A DNA stretch of 40,955 nucleotides, taken from NCBI RefSeq assembly GCF_019399235.1, contig NZ_JAELVH010000114.1, positions 1 to 40,955 of the forward strand. The letters run 5' to 3'. The notes beneath the pieces were generated by a model. It had not been told where the DNA came from. It saw only the letters and a program-made list of their open reading frames with translations, and did no database searches. This stretch comes from Streptomyces poriferorum (GTDB lineage: Bacteria > Actinomycetota > Actinomycetes > Streptomycetales > Streptomycetaceae). Each line of letters opens with the position of its first letter. Positions within the stretch are counted from its first letter, which is position 1. Below, piece by piece: positions 14,905 to 23,850 of this stretch. A program made the position numbers and the translations under genes.

Positions 14905-15960
14905 CTAGCTGTCCGGGCGGACGACGCCGAGGATCTGCATCGAGCCCGCTCCGGCGAGAGTGACGTCGCGGCCCGGGCGCGGGGCGTGGACGATCGCGCC
15001 GTCGCCGATGTACATCCCGACGTGGCTGGCGTCGCTGTGGTAGATGATCAGGTCGCCGGGGCGCATGTCCTTGATCGCGATGTGCGGCAGCAGGCGCCAC
15101 TGCTCCTGCGAGGTGCGCGGGATCGGCCGGCCGGCCGACGCCCAGGCCTGCGAGGTCAGTCCGGAGCAGTCGTACGACTTGGGCCCCACGGCCCCCCACT
15201 CGTACGGCAGGCCGATCTTGGCGGTTGCGAAGGCCACCGCCTTCTTGCCGCTCGCGCTCGCCCCGCGGTTGATCTCCTTCAGCGCTCCGGAGCTCAGCCA
15301 GGCGCTCTGCGACTTGTACTCCGCCTCCTGCTCCAGCTGGAGGAGGCGGGCGCGCTCCTTCTTCTCCAGCTGGGACTCCAGCTTCTTGGCCGCCGCGATC
15401 TGCTCGTTGATCTTCTTCTTGGCCTTGGCCTGCTTGACCCGATTGGCTTCGAGCTTCGTCCAGTTGGTGCTCGCGTCCTGCGTGTACGTCTGCAAGTCCT
15501 CCTGGGTCCTGTTCAGTTCCCCCAGGAGCCCCTTGGCGGCCTTCTGGCCCTGCTGGGCCCGGCCGATCCCGTCCAGGAAGAGCTGCGGGTCCCCGCTGAG
15601 CATGAGCCGGGCGCCCGGGGGCAGTCCGGCATTGCGGTACTCCTCGCGGGCCTGGGCGCCCGCTCTGCTCTTGAGCTCGGCGATCTTCGCCTGGCCCTCG
15701 ACTATGGCCTGGGCCAGCTTGACGATCTCGCCCGACTGCTTCTTGGTCTTCTCCTCGGCGAGGTTGTACGCGTCCGTGGCCGATCCGGCGGCCCGGTAGA
15801 GGCCGTCGATCTCCTGGCGCACCTCTTCGAGGCTCTTCACCGGCCGGTCCGCGGCGGGTGAGGGGGGCGCGGGTGCCGCGAAGGCCTGGACCGGCGAGGC
15901 CAGGACGGCCATGGCGCAGACCAGAGTGATCGCGGCAGCGGCACAGTGGCGTCGGTACAC
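14905..15960 (-). CDS. Secreted NlpC/P60 cell-wall endopeptidase (RipA-like)
   Basis: A 351-residue precursor. Residues 1-29 are a signal peptide (basic start, hydrophobic ITLVCAMAVLAS, AFA cleavage region). Residues 45-220 form a long coiled coil, much of it Lys/Glu/Ala-rich. The C-terminal ~115 residues are an NlpC/P60 (C40) domain: Cys in SYDCSGLTSQAW, His in DASHVGMYIGDG, and the third polar residue in IVHAPRPG. It cleaves peptidoglycan stem peptides outside the membrane; the coiled coil usually controls activity. Start is GTG at 15960 with GGAGGGGGAG upstream. Confidence 0.9.
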   Translation of the reverse strand: MYRRHCAAAAITLVCAMAVLASPVQAFAAPAPPSPAADRPVKSLEEVRQEIDGLYRAAGSATDAYNLAEEKTKKQSGEIVKLAQAIVEGQAKIAELKSRAGAQAREEYRNAGLPPGARLMLSGDPQLFLDGIGRAQQGQKAAKGLLGELNRTQEDLQTYTQDASTNWTKLEANRVKQAKAKKKINEQIAAAKKLESQLEKKERARLLQLEQEAEYKSQSAWLSSGALKEINRGASASGKKAVAFATAKIGLPYEWGAVGPKSYDCSGLTSQAWASAGRPIPRTSQEQWRLLPHIAIKDMRPGDLIIYHSDASHVGMYIGDGAIVHAPRPGRDVTLAGAGSMQILGVVRPDS

Positions 15961-15996
15961 GAAGCTCCCCCTCCGAGCGGATCCCTGCGATGTGGA

Positions 15997-16021
15997 TACG
16001 GATACAGACTACGGATACAGA
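15997..16021. repeat. Two direct copies of TACGGATACAGA upstream of the wall hydrolase
   Basis: Copies at 15997-16008 and 16010-16021, 13 bases apart, are followed by TTAC-N5-GTAA (near 16034-16046). They lie about 40-85 bases upstream of the GTG start at 15960, in its promoter region. They could be regulator-binding half-sites. The remainder up to 16246 holds nothing I recognise. Confidence 0.45.
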
Positions 16022-16246
16022 TACGAATCTGATTTACCGTCAGTAACTTATGGCGCCGACGAGATCGTGCCATGCCCTACCGAAAAGCAACAGAGGCAGA
16101 CACATCTCCGCAGTTCGCGAACCCTCTTGGCGCTTCCCGGCCCCTGGTGTCCGCCCGTGTGGATCAGGCCCCCTGTTCTGGGACGAACGATGTCGTGCCG
16201 ACGTTCCCGGTGCCGGGAGAGTTCACCCAGTTCTCCGCGTGTTGGG

Positions 16247-17023
16247 CTACCGCTCGGGTTGGAGTGCCGCCCATTTCACCGTCACTTCGCCCTGGCGCCA
16301 CCGCCGTACGCCGTCCGTCAGCGGCCACGCGCCGGACAGCGTCCGCACGGCCGTGATCCAGCGCTGCCGGGCGCCCAGTGAGGCGTACGGCGCCGCCGCC
16401 GCCCAGGCCCGGTCGAAGTCACGGAGGAAGGCGTGGACGGGCTCGCCCGGCACATTGCGGTGGATCAGCGCCTTGGGCAGCCGCTCCGCGAGGTCGGACG
16501 GGCGGCCGAGAGAGCCGAGCCGGGTCGCGAACGTGACCGTGCGGGGGCCCTCGGGGCCCAGCGCCACCCAGACGTGGCGGCGCCCGATCTCGTCGCAGGT
16601 GCCCTCCACCAGCAGGCCGCCCGGCGCGAGCCGGTCGCACAGCCGCTGCCAGACGGCGGCGACCTCGGCCTCGTCGTACTGGCGCAGCACGTTCGCCGCC
16701 CGGATCAGCGCGGGCCGCTCCGGCAGGGGGATCTCGAAACCGCCGTGCCGGAAGGTGAGGCCCTCGCGCTCGTACGGCCGGGCCGCCTCGACGCGCTCCG
16801 GGGAGATCTCGATGCCGACCACGCGGGTGCGGGGCTCGGCGGTGCGCAGGCGCTCCAGCAGCTCGACGGCGGTCCAGGGCGCGGCGCCGTACCCGAGGTC
16901 GACCGCCACGGGGGCGTCGGCGCGGCGCAGGGCGGGGCCGTGCGTGGCGGCGATCCAGCGGTCCATGCGGCGCAGCCGGTTCGGGTTGGTGGTCCCGCGG
17001 GTGGCGGTGCCGATCGGGCGCAT
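16247..17023 (-). CDS. Class I SAM-dependent methyltransferase-like protein
   Basis: A 258-residue protein. Motif I appears as VAVDLGYGAAPWTAVELL, a slightly changed D-x-G-x-G, with the motif II acidic residue in VVGIEISPERVEAA. Motif IV/post-I segments follow (IRAANVLRQYDEAEV). The fold is therefore a Rossmann methyltransferase; substrate unknown. ATG 17023 (MRPIGTATRG) gives the best N-terminus but has no clear SD, so the message may be leaderless or the start may differ. It is divergent from mshA. Confidence 0.75.
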   Translation of the reverse strand: MRPIGTATRGTTNPNRLRRMDRWIAATHGPALRRADAPVAVDLGYGAAPWTAVELLERLRTAEPRTRVVGIEISPERVEAARPYEREGLTFRHGGFEIPLPERPALIRAANVLRQYDEAEVAAVWQRLCDRLAPGGLLVEGTCDEIGRRHVWVALGPEGPRTVTFATRLGSLGRPSDLAERLPKALIHRNVPGEPVHAFLRDFDRAWAAAAPYASLGARQRWITAVRTLSGAWPLTDGVRRWRQGEVTVKWAALQPER

Positions 17024-17247
17024 GACACAGAGCGTAACCACTCGCCCGGTCCCGGCGGCCCCGCACCGCGACGCGCCGGAGCCGTACCGTAATGATTTGG
17101 CAAAGCGGAAATGAAAGGAGGAGTTCCGCTGTTCCAGCCTGTGCGAAAGGGTCCGTGCGCCCTCCTGCCGGGAGTGCCCGCGCCCCTTCCGTGCCATGCC
17201 GTGAACGAGGTCGGTACCAGTGCCCTGAGCGAGGAGGACCGGACGAC

Positions 17248-18612
17248 GTGAGTCAGTACGTCTCCCGGCTCGGCAGCAGCCGGGTCGCGCCGCGTCTCAG
17301 GTTCCCCGCAGGCTTCTCCGGCTCCTTCCCCGGTGGCCACCGCAGGCCGCGCCGGATCGCGATGCTCTCCGTGCACACATCCCCGCTGCACCAGCCGGGT
17401 ACGGGTGACGCGGGCGGTATGAACGTGTACATCGTGGAGCTCGCCAAGCGCCTGGCCGCGATCAACATCGAGGTCGAGATCTTCACCCGCTCCACCACCG
17501 GCGCGCTGCCGCCGGCCGTCGAGATGGCGCCGGGCGTCCTGGTCCGGCACGTCGACGCGGGCCCGTACGAGGGTCTGGCCAAGGAGGAGCTGCCCGCCCA
17601 GCTCTGCGCCTTCACGCACGGCGTGATGCAGGCGTGGGCCGGTCAGCGCCCCGGCTACTACGACCTGGTGCACTCCCACTACTGGCTCTCCGGCCAGGTC
17701 GGCTGGCTCGCAGCGCAGCGCTGGGGCGTCCCGCTCGTCCACGCCATGCACACCATGGCCAAGGTCAAGAACGCCGCGCTCGCCGAGGGCGACACCCCCG
17801 AGCCCGCCGCCCGCGTCATCGGCGAGACCCAGATCGTGCACGCCTCCGACCGCCTGATCGCGAACACCGCCGAGGAGGCGGACGAGCTCGTCCGCTTCTA
17901 CGACGCCGATCCGGGCGCCGTCGCCGTCGTCCACCCCGGCGTCAACCTGGACCGCTTCCGCCCCGCCGACGGCCGCGCCGCGGCCCGTGCGCGCCTCGGT
18001 CTGCCGCAGGACGCCCTGATCCCGCTCTTCGCGGGCCGTATCCAGCCGCTGAAGGCCCCGGACGTGCTCCTGCGCGCCGTCGCCGCGCTGCTGGACCGGG
18101 ACCCGTCGCTGCGGTCGCGCATCGTCGTGCCGGTCGTCGGCGGCCCCAGCGGCAGCGGGCTCGCCAAGCCGGAGGGCCTGCAGAAGCTGGCCGCCCGCCT
18201 CGGTATCGCGGACGTCGTGCGGTTCCACCCGCCGGTCGGGCAGGACCAGCTCGCCGACTGGTTCCGGGCCGCGTCGGTGCTGGTCATGCCCTCGTACAGC
18301 GAGTCCTTCGGCCTGGTCGCCATAGAGGCCCAGGCGGCCGGCACCCCGGTCGTCGCGGCGGCCGTGGGCGGACTGCCGGTGGCGGTACGGGACGGGGTCA
18401 GCGGCTTCCTGATCCCCGGGCACGACCCGGAGGCGTACGCGGCGGCGCTGGAGCGCTTCGCGGTCGCGCCCGAGCTCGTCGACCGGATGGGCGGCGAGGC
18501 AGCCGCGCACGCGCAGCGCTTCGGCTGGGACACGGCGGCGGCGGCGACAGCGGACGTCTACACCGGCGCGGTGCAGGACCACCGGCGGCGGGTGCGCTCG
18601 CACCACGGGTGA
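17248..18612 (+). CDS. mshA: D-inositol-3-phosphate glycosyltransferase (mycothiol synthesis)
   Basis: A 454-residue GT-B glycosyltransferase of family GT4. The N-terminal domain has HTSPLHQPGTGDAGGMNVY, the Gly-rich loop typical of MshA, and YDLVHSHYWLSGQVG. The C-terminal domain has LFAGRIQPLKAPDVLL and the E-x7-E donor motif in SESFGLVAIEAQAAGTP. It transfers GlcNAc from UDP-GlcNAc to 1D-myo-inositol 3-phosphate, the first step of mycothiol. GTG 17248 has GAGGAGG ten bases upstream. The neighbour downstream is the YbjN-like gene, the order seen in mycobacteria. Confidence 0.95.
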   Translation: MSQYVSRLGSSRVAPRLRFPAGFSGSFPGGHRRPRRIAMLSVHTSPLHQPGTGDAGGMNVYIVELAKRLAAINIEVEIFTRSTTGALPPAVEMAPGVLVRHVDAGPYEGLAKEELPAQLCAFTHGVMQAWAGQRPGYYDLVHSHYWLSGQVGWLAAQRWGVPLVHAMHTMAKVKNAALAEGDTPEPAARVIGETQIVHASDRLIANTAEEADELVRFYDADPGAVAVVHPGVNLDRFRPADGRAAARARLGLPQDALIPLFAGRIQPLKAPDVLLRAVAALLDRDPSLRSRIVVPVVGGPSGSGLAKPEGLQKLAARLGIADVVRFHPPVGQDQLADWFRAASVLVMPSYSESFGLVAIEAQAAGTPVVAAAVGGLPVAVRDGVSGFLIPGHDPEAYAAALERFAVAPELVDRMGGEAAAHAQRFGWDTAAAATADVYTGAVQDHRRRVRSHHG

Positions 18613-18665
18613 GGCCGGCGGGTTCCCGCCGGACGGGCGCCCGGCGCCTGACGTACGCTCGCTCC

Positions 18666-19193
18666 ATGGCTGACGTACCCGAGGAAGCGGCGACGCCGCA
18701 GGTCACACAGGTCGCCCAGGTCATCGAGGTGACGCTGAAGGATGCCGGGCTCGACTACGAGAGCCCCGCGCCCGGTCACTACGTCGTCCAGCTGCCCGGC
18801 ACCCGCAAGCTCGCCACCACCTGCTCGCTGATCGTCGGCACGCATTCGCTGTCCCTCAACGCCTTCGTCATCCGGCACCCCGACGAGAACGACGCGGCAG
18901 TGCATCGCTGGCTGCTGGAGCGCAACCTCCGGCTGTTCGGAGTGAGTTACGCGATCGACTCGCTCGGGGACATCTACCTCGTCGGCAAGCTTCCGCTGTC
19001 CGTGGTGACGCCCGGGGAGCTGGACCGGCTGCTCGGCGTGGTCCTGGAGGCTGCCGACGGCGCCTTCAACCCCCTGCTCGAACTCGGTTTCGCGAGCGCG
19101 ATCCGCAAGGAGTACGCGTGGCGGGTGTCGCGCGGCGAGTCCACGCGGAACCTCGAAGCGTTCACACACCTGACCCAGCGCCCCGTCGACTGA
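18666..19193 (+). CDS. YbjN domain-containing protein
   Basis: A 175-residue cytoplasmic protein. VIEVTLKDAGLDYESPAPGHYVVQLPG, the alternating strands TTCSLIVGTHSLSLNAFVIR, and the helix VHRWLLERNLRLFGVSYAID match the YbjN / type III secretion chaperone-like sensory-transduction fold. It follows mshA by 53 bases on the same strand, the same pair as in mycobacteria (mshA-Rv0487). Biochemical role unknown. Confidence 0.8.
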   Translation: MADVPEEAATPQVTQVAQVIEVTLKDAGLDYESPAPGHYVVQLPGTRKLATTCSLIVGTHSLSLNAFVIRHPDENDAAVHRWLLERNLRLFGVSYAIDSLGDIYLVGKLPLSVVTPGELDRLLGVVLEAADGAFNPLLELGFASAIRKEYAWRVSRGESTRNLEAFTHLTQRPVD

Positions 19194-19304
19194 CGACTGC
19201 CGCCCGGCCGCTCCCTGCCTGAGTATTTCTCCTTGCGTATTCCCCGGTGCGCGACTCTTTCGCCGCGCCCCGGGCTCGTGGCATGCTCGCCGCCGACGCA
19301 GATA

Positions 19305-19317
19305 TGAACGTCGTTCA
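19305..19317. promoter_or_regulatory. TGAACG-T-CGTTCA palindrome upstream of exported beta-helix gene
   Basis: A perfect 6-1-6 inverted repeat lies 34 bases before ATG 19351. Its size and place fit a repressor or activator site controlling the exported protein gene. The binding factor is unknown. Confidence 0.4.
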
Positions 19318-19350
19318 CATCCGTGAAAATCATGGAAGGCGGACCGGCTC

Positions 19351-21105
19351 ATGGCGCCCCAGGCGACGCAGAGGGACTTCAGCAGGCGTGGACTGCTCGG
19401 CAGCGCGGTGGCCGTTGCCGCGGCCGCGGCAACAGGAACACTCGGCGGCGGGACGGCCTTCGCCGCGAGCGGCGTCACGAGCGGCGTCACGAGCGCCCCG
19501 GCCGGTGTCACAAGCGTCCCGGCCGGCGGGCGGTCACAGCTGTCCCCGCTCTGGCGGGAGTTCACCGCGGCGCCCTTCACGCACCCGCAGATCCCGTTCA
19601 TCGGACGGGCCGGCTACCGCGGCGGCTCGGCCCTGCCCCGCCCCCGTACCGGCCACGGCTTCACCGCCGACGTCCTGCACTACGGCGCCCGGCCGGACAA
19701 CTCGGCCGACGCCGCCCCCGCGATCAACCGAGCCATCGCCGCTGCCGGAGAACGCGGCGGCGGCACGGTGATCGTCCCCGAGGGCACGTACCGCATCGAC
19801 GACATCATCCGCATCGGCCACAGCAACGTCGTGCTGCGCGGCGCGGGCAGCGGTCGCACCACACTCATCGCCACGAAGAACCTCACCGAGCTCATCGGCG
19901 CGTACGGCAGCCGCTACGGCGGAGACAAGTCCAGCTGGTCCTGGGCCGGCGGCCTCATCTGGCTCTGCCCCGAAGCCCGTTGGACCTCGCTCACCGACGC
20001 CATCAAGGCGAAGGCCTGGCCCTTCGAGGGCTGGACCGGCAACAAGAGGGACGAGTGGCAGACCCTGACCACCGTCGCCCCCGCCCGTCTCGGCGACCGT
20101 ACGATCACCGTCGACGACACCCGGAAGCTGAAGCGCGGGGCACTCGTCCTGCTCCGCCTCGTCGACGACTCCGCCCACACCCTCCTGGAGCACATGGCGG
20201 GCGGCGGCGCCGGACCGGAGGCGTACTACTGGGACGACAAGACCAAGCTGACCTCGTACGTCCCCTACGAGTGGCCGGTCCGCGTCACGGCCGTCCACGG
20301 CCGCCGGGTCACCCTGGAGCGGCCCCTCCCGCTCGACGTCCGCCCCGAGTGGGACCCGCGCCTCACCACCCTCGCCGCCCCGCTCACCGGCTCCGGTGTC
20401 GAAGGCCTCACCCTCCAAGCGGTCGAGACCCCGCAGTCGCCGCACCTGCTCGACAAGGGCTACAACGGCGTCGCGTTCCAGTGCGCGTACGACTGCTGGG
20501 CGGACGACATCACCGTCCGCCACGTCGACAACGGCTTCGGTCTCATCGGCGCCTCCGCCTGCACCTTGCGCCGCACGAAGGTCGCGGGGCGCGGCTCGCA
20601 CCACCCGTACTACTGCCGCGAAGGCAGCCACGACAACCTGATCGAGGACTTCACCATCGAGCAGCGCACCGTCCCGGCGCCCTCCGGGACCCAGCTGCAC
20701 GGCATCAACGTCGAGGGCCTGTCCAGCTACAACGTGTGGTCGCGCGGCGCGATGGAGATGGGCACCTTCGACTCGCACCGGGGCATGCCGTTCGCCAACG
20801 TCCGCACCGACATCACCGTGAACAACAACGGGCGCCACGGCGGCGACGCGAGCGCCGGACCGCTGTTCGGCGCCCGCTTCACCCACTGGAACATCCGCGT
20901 CACCAACGGCCGGGCCGGCCTGATGCGGATCGACGGCCTCGCCCCGTACAGCGCGACGGTGGGGGTGAGCGAGGTGACGGAGTTCGACCAGATCGACGTC
21001 CCCGACTTCACCGGCGACCTGCACACTCGCCTGGAGGCGTACGGGACCCCGGAGGCCGTCCGTCCGGCCAACCTCCACGACGCCCAACGGGCCCTGGGGC
21101 GCTGA
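19351..21105 (+). CDS. Tat-exported right-handed beta-helix protein (pectate-lyase-3 / GH28-like)
   Basis: A 584-residue precursor. The N-terminus carries a twin-arginine signal, RDFSRRGLLGSAVAVAAAAA, so export is by Tat in folded form. A short GVTS/APAGVTS repeat (residues ~40-58) forms a linker. From about 105 the sequence reads as a Pectate_lyase_3-type domain: HYGARPDNSADAAPAINRAI, GGGTVIVPEGTYRIDD, and VVLRGAGSGRTTLIA. Repeated beta-helix turns follow (VEGLTL, DDITVRHVDNGF, NLIEDFTIEQR). The role is probably polysaccharide cleavage outside the cell; substrate and catalytic residues cannot be fixed. ATG 19351 has GGAAGG upstream. Confidence 0.82.
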   Translation: MAPQATQRDFSRRGLLGSAVAVAAAAATGTLGGGTAFAASGVTSGVTSAPAGVTSVPAGGRSQLSPLWREFTAAPFTHPQIPFIGRAGYRGGSALPRPRTGHGFTADVLHYGARPDNSADAAPAINRAIAAAGERGGGTVIVPEGTYRIDDIIRIGHSNVVLRGAGSGRTTLIATKNLTELIGAYGSRYGGDKSSWSWAGGLIWLCPEARWTSLTDAIKAKAWPFEGWTGNKRDEWQTLTTVAPARLGDRTITVDDTRKLKRGALVLLRLVDDSAHTLLEHMAGGGAGPEAYYWDDKTKLTSYVPYEWPVRVTAVHGRRVTLERPLPLDVRPEWDPRLTTLAAPLTGSGVEGLTLQAVETPQSPHLLDKGYNGVAFQCAYDCWADDITVRHVDNGFGLIGASACTLRRTKVAGRGSHHPYYCREGSHDNLIEDFTIEQRTVPAPSGTQLHGINVEGLSSYNVWSRGAMEMGTFDSHRGMPFANVRTDITVNNNGRHGGDASAGPLFGARFTHWNIRVTNGRAGLMRIDGLAPYSATVGVSEVTEFDQIDVPDFTGDLHTRLEAYGTPEAVRPANLHDAQRALGR

Positions 21106-21117
21106 GGGAGGACCGCC

Positions 21118-21149
21118 GGCGCTGCGGCCGCCATCAGGACCGCAGCGCC
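21118..21149. terminator. Bidirectional hairpin between convergent genes
   Basis: GGCGCTGCGG (21118-21127) pairs perfectly with CCGCAGCGCC (21140-21149). The loop contains the stop codon of the minus-strand kinase-like gene. Confidence 0.65.
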
Positions 21150-22141
21150 TGCCCCACGTCGTCGAGCGCCGCCTCGAGCCGCGGCGCCACCTCGTTCCAC
21201 GTCCACTCCAACTGCTCCCCGGACGCCTTCCGGGGCACGGTCTCCACCAGCATGATCAGGTAGAGGTACGCGCGGTACAGCGCGATCCGCGCCCGCAGGG
21301 AACCGTCGAACTCCACCGGCCCGCCCGGCGCCGACTCCCCGTACCCGGTCAGGAAGTCCTCGTCCTCCTCGATGTCCCCGAACAGTGCGAGCGACACGAA
21401 GTCGGCGGCCGGGTCGCCCCAGAACATCCGCTCCCCGTCGATGATCCCGCCGATCCGCCGCGCACCCGGCTCCCCGGCGACCAGGATGTTGCCCTGCCAC
21501 AGGTCGAAGTGGACGAGGGCGGGCCGGGCGACGTCGTCCAGGACGGACGAAGCCGCGTCGAGCCGGCGGCGGATGTCCGAAGGCGTACGCGGCAGCCGCG
21601 CCCCGTACCTCTCCGCGTCCGTCAGCACGGCGCCGGTCATCGCCGTGAAAGCACCGCGCCAGGTGGCGGCCAACGGGCCCAGCGCCGCGGACGGGTAGCC
21701 GAAACCGCCCGGCCCCGGCACGGTGTGCAGCCGGCCGACGATCCGCCCGAGCTCCGCGCGCAGCCGCCGCCCCTCGGCGTCGGCCAGAGCGCCGCCGACC
21801 TCGTGCCAGGGCTGCCCCGGACGCTCCGTCATGATCACGTACGCGCCCCCGGGCGCGGCCGGGTCGAGGCCGCTGCGCACGATGCCCGGGACGGCGGTCT
21901 CCTCGGCGAGACCGGCCGCCGCGGTGTAGAACGTCACCTCGTTGACCATCAGATCGCGCTCGTACGCGAGATGACTCCCGCCCGGCGGAGGCGTCTTCAC
22001 CACCCACCGCCGGCCGTCGGTGAGACCGACGCGGGTGACCGCGTTGTACGTGCCTCCGGTCAGCGGATCGCACGAGACGACCAGCTCCGGCGGCACGCCC
22101 ACGGAACCCAGCACGGTGGACAGGGTGGAATCGACGGACAT
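21134..22141 (-). CDS. Fructosamine-kinase / APH-family phosphotransferase
   Basis: A 335-residue protein. The kinase-like catalytic loop is LVHFDLWQGNILV (H-x-D-x-W-x-x-N, the form found in fructosamine-kinase-like and choline-kinase-like members). The metal segment is GGIIDGERMFWGDPAADFVSL. The N-terminal lobe has GGTYNAVTRVGL and WVVKTPP with the ATP-binding Lys. It phosphorylates a small molecule; substrate unknown. ATG 22141 with AAGGGGG upstream. Convergent with the beta-helix gene and divergent from the lipoprotein gene. Confidence 0.82.
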   Translation of the reverse strand: MSVDSTLSTVLGSVGVPPELVVSCDPLTGGTYNAVTRVGLTDGRRWVVKTPPPGGSHLAYERDLMVNEVTFYTAAAGLAEETAVPGIVRSGLDPAAPGGAYVIMTERPGQPWHEVGGALADAEGRRLRAELGRIVGRLHTVPGPGGFGYPSAALGPLAATWRGAFTAMTGAVLTDAERYGARLPRTPSDIRRRLDAASSVLDDVARPALVHFDLWQGNILVAGEPGARRIGGIIDGERMFWGDPAADFVSLALFGDIEEDEDFLTGYGESAPGGPVEFDGSLRARIALYRAYLYLIMLVETVPRKASGEQLEWTWNEVAPRLEAALDDVGQALRS

Positions 22142-22258
22142 CAGCGGGCCCCCTTCGAGTGGTCACCCCGCGACGTGATGCTGCCATCTGTGGCAAATGA
22201 CCGGTCAGGGCCTTCACGAGGTGATCACGACGTCGTCACGATCACGGGCGATGCCCGC

Positions 22259-22275
22259 TTTGACGGGCAGTCAAA
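22259..22275. promoter_or_regulatory. TTTGAC-N5-GTCAAA inverted repeat in divergent promoter region
   Basis: A perfect 6-5-6 inverted repeat lies in the 245-base space between the kinase-like and lipoprotein genes. A related repeat, TTGACG-N5-CGTCAA, occurs at 29624-29640 upstream of the MFS gene. Confidence 0.35.
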
Positions 22276-22386
22276 CCACAGCTTGCTCATAGAGTTGGCA
22301 AACCCCCACGATTCCTCACGGCCGTACCGAACCCGGCGACGGCCGCTCTCGTGCGGGCGAAACACCTTGAGACAGAAGGACGGGCC

Positions 22387-23166
22387 ATGCGACCCACTGC
22401 CATACGCCGTACCGCCGTTGCCGCCACCGTGATGTCCCTGGCCCTGCTCACCGCGGCCTGCGGTTCGGACGGGGACGCGGGCAAGGACAACGGCAAGGCG
22501 GCCGACTCCGCTTCCGCCAAGCCGGCGGACAAGGGCGCGGACTCCACGGCCAAGGCGCTGACCGCGGCCGAGCTGGAGAAGGTCTCGCTGGCCGAGGGCG
22601 ACGTCAAGGACCACAAGGTCGCCAAGGCCACTCCCGCCGACGCCATCGAAGGCGACGCCGTCACGGTCGACAAGGCCGCCTGCGACGTGTTCGCCGACGT
22701 CCTGATGGGTGCCAAGGCCGGAAAGCCCGCCGCGTCCACGCAGCGGAAGGTGGCCGGCCTGCCGAAGAAGAGCGACGACCCGGAGAAGATGCTCGAGGCG
22801 GTGATGGACGTCACGACGACGCTCGCCACGCTCCAGGCATACGACGGCAAGGGCGCCGACGAGGCGCTGGCCGGTCTGCGCACCGCCGCGACCGAGTGCG
22901 CCTCCGGCTTCACGCTCACCGCCGCCGGAGCGAAGCAGAAGGTCACCAAGATCGCGGAGGTGCCGGTCAAGGGCGCCGAGGAGGCCGTCGCCTGGACGGT
23001 GACGGTCGAGGGTGAGGGCGAGAAGTACGCGATGAAGCTCATCCAGCTCCGCCAGGGCACCACGCTCGCCTCGTTGACCTCGCTCAACCTGAGCGCGGCC
23101 GCCGAGGGCGGCGACTTCGAGCTGCCGACCGCCGTCATCGACGCCCAGGCCGCCAAGCTCGCCTGA
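22387..23166 (+). CDS. Putative lipoprotein
   Basis: A 259-residue precursor. The signal peptide ends in a clear lipobox LLTAAC (Cys at about residue 26), so the mature protein is probably anchored to the outer face of the membrane. A Lys/Asp/Ala-rich linker follows, then a ~190-residue domain rich in Lys and Ala with no motif I recognise. ATG 22387 has AAGGA six bases upstream. Function unknown; possibly a PknH-like sensor or substrate-binding domain, but nothing visible proves it. Confidence 0.8.
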   Translation: MRPTAIRRTAVAATVMSLALLTAACGSDGDAGKDNGKAADSASAKPADKGADSTAKALTAAELEKVSLAEGDVKDHKVAKATPADAIEGDAVTVDKAACDVFADVLMGAKAGKPAASTQRKVAGLPKKSDDPEKMLEAVMDVTTTLATLQAYDGKGADEALAGLRTAATECASGFTLTAAGAKQKVTKIAEVPVKGAEEAVAWTVTVEGEGEKYAMKLIQLRQGTTLASLTSLNLSAAAEGGDFELPTAVIDAQAAKLA

Positions 23167-23177
23167 TCCGAAATCAG

Positions 23178-23212
23178 GCGCCCGCGCGACGCTACGCACC
23201 CCGTGCGGGCGC
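23178..23212. terminator. Hairpin between lipoprotein and toxin-like genes
   Basis: GCGCCCGC (23178-23185) and GCGGGCGC (23205-23212) pair perfectly across a 19-base loop, between two convergent stop codons. Confidence 0.5.
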
Positions 23213-23218
23213 GGTGAA

Positions 23219-23461
23219 CTACGGCAGTGGGACGAGCCGCACCACGGTGACGGTCAGGACCGATCCGGAGACGTAGTAGAGCACGATCGCCCCGGCGACC
23301 GTCGCCTCACGGCGATCGTGCTCACCCTTGACGGCGGACGAGCCGTGCCCGTACGGGTCATGCCCCAGCGTGCGCGCCATCTCGTCCCGGAAGGTGTCGC
23401 CGTCCCGCATCTTGGCCAGGGTGTCGTCGGCGGGAGGCGCGTAGGAGATCCTGAGGCTCAA
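23219..23461 (-). CDS. RelE/ParE-like toxin (putative)
   Basis: An 80-residue protein. The strand-turn pattern RISYAPPADDTLAKM, then HDRREATVAGAIVLYYVSGSVLTVTVVRLV, fits the RelE/ParE or barnase-like toxin fold, and length is right. The start appears to be TTG at 23461, overlapping the TGA stop of the upstream partner, which means tight translational coupling. Paired with the gene at 23706 it looks like a type II toxin-antitoxin module. Toxicity is inferred only from gene layout and fold. Confidence 0.6.
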   Translation of the reverse strand: MSLRISYAPPADDTLAKMRDGDTFRDEMARTLGHDPYGHGSSAVKGEHDRREATVAGAIVLYYVSGSVLTVTVVRLVPLP

Positions 23462-23706
23462 GCGACGCTCCGCCTCTCGGCCTCGTCCCGCGCCAGCCGG
23501 TCCAGGATCCGCTCGGCCTCCGGGTCGGGTACGGCCTCCAGCATCCAGTGCCGCATCACGGCCTGGATCTCGTGCACCCCGGCCTCGTTGATGGCGCGGT
23601 CGAACTCCTCGCGTCTCGCCTCGGGCAGGGCGTCGCGGATGGCCGGGATGCTGTTGGGTACCTCGACCTCGGCGCCGCCGACAAAGGTCTTCAGGGGTTC
23701 ACTCAT
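23458..23706 (-). CDS. Antitoxin-like partner protein (DUF6247-like)
   Basis: An 82-residue acidic protein, MSEPLKTFVGGAEVEVPNS, then a helical IRDALPEARREEFDRAI segment and MRHWMLEAVPDPEAERILDR. The pattern resembles DUF6247 proteins that I associate with RelE-like genes in Streptomyces. ATG 23706 has GGGAGAG upstream. It overlaps the toxin-like gene by 4 bases, antitoxin first, the standard order. It lies just outside the left end of the proposed integrated element. Confidence 0.6.
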   Translation of the reverse strand: MSEPLKTFVGGAEVEVPNSIPAIRDALPEARREEFDRAINEAGVHEIQAVMRHWMLEAVPDPEAERILDRLARDEAERRSVA

Positions 23707-23850
23707 GGCTGCTCTCCCCGCTCTCCCCGCATGCGCCACAGGGTACGACGCCGAGTGAGCGCCGTCACACGCGGAGGCCGCGGGGCGCAGTGGCGCGTCG
23801 CGCACCCCACGCCGGATCGCGGTGGTGGCGCAGGCGGCGCGACAGCGAAG

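Noticed and set aside
16705..18606. Long minus-strand open frame opposite mshA
   Set aside because: The plus strand encodes an obvious mshA. The antisense frame has no domain and poor composition.
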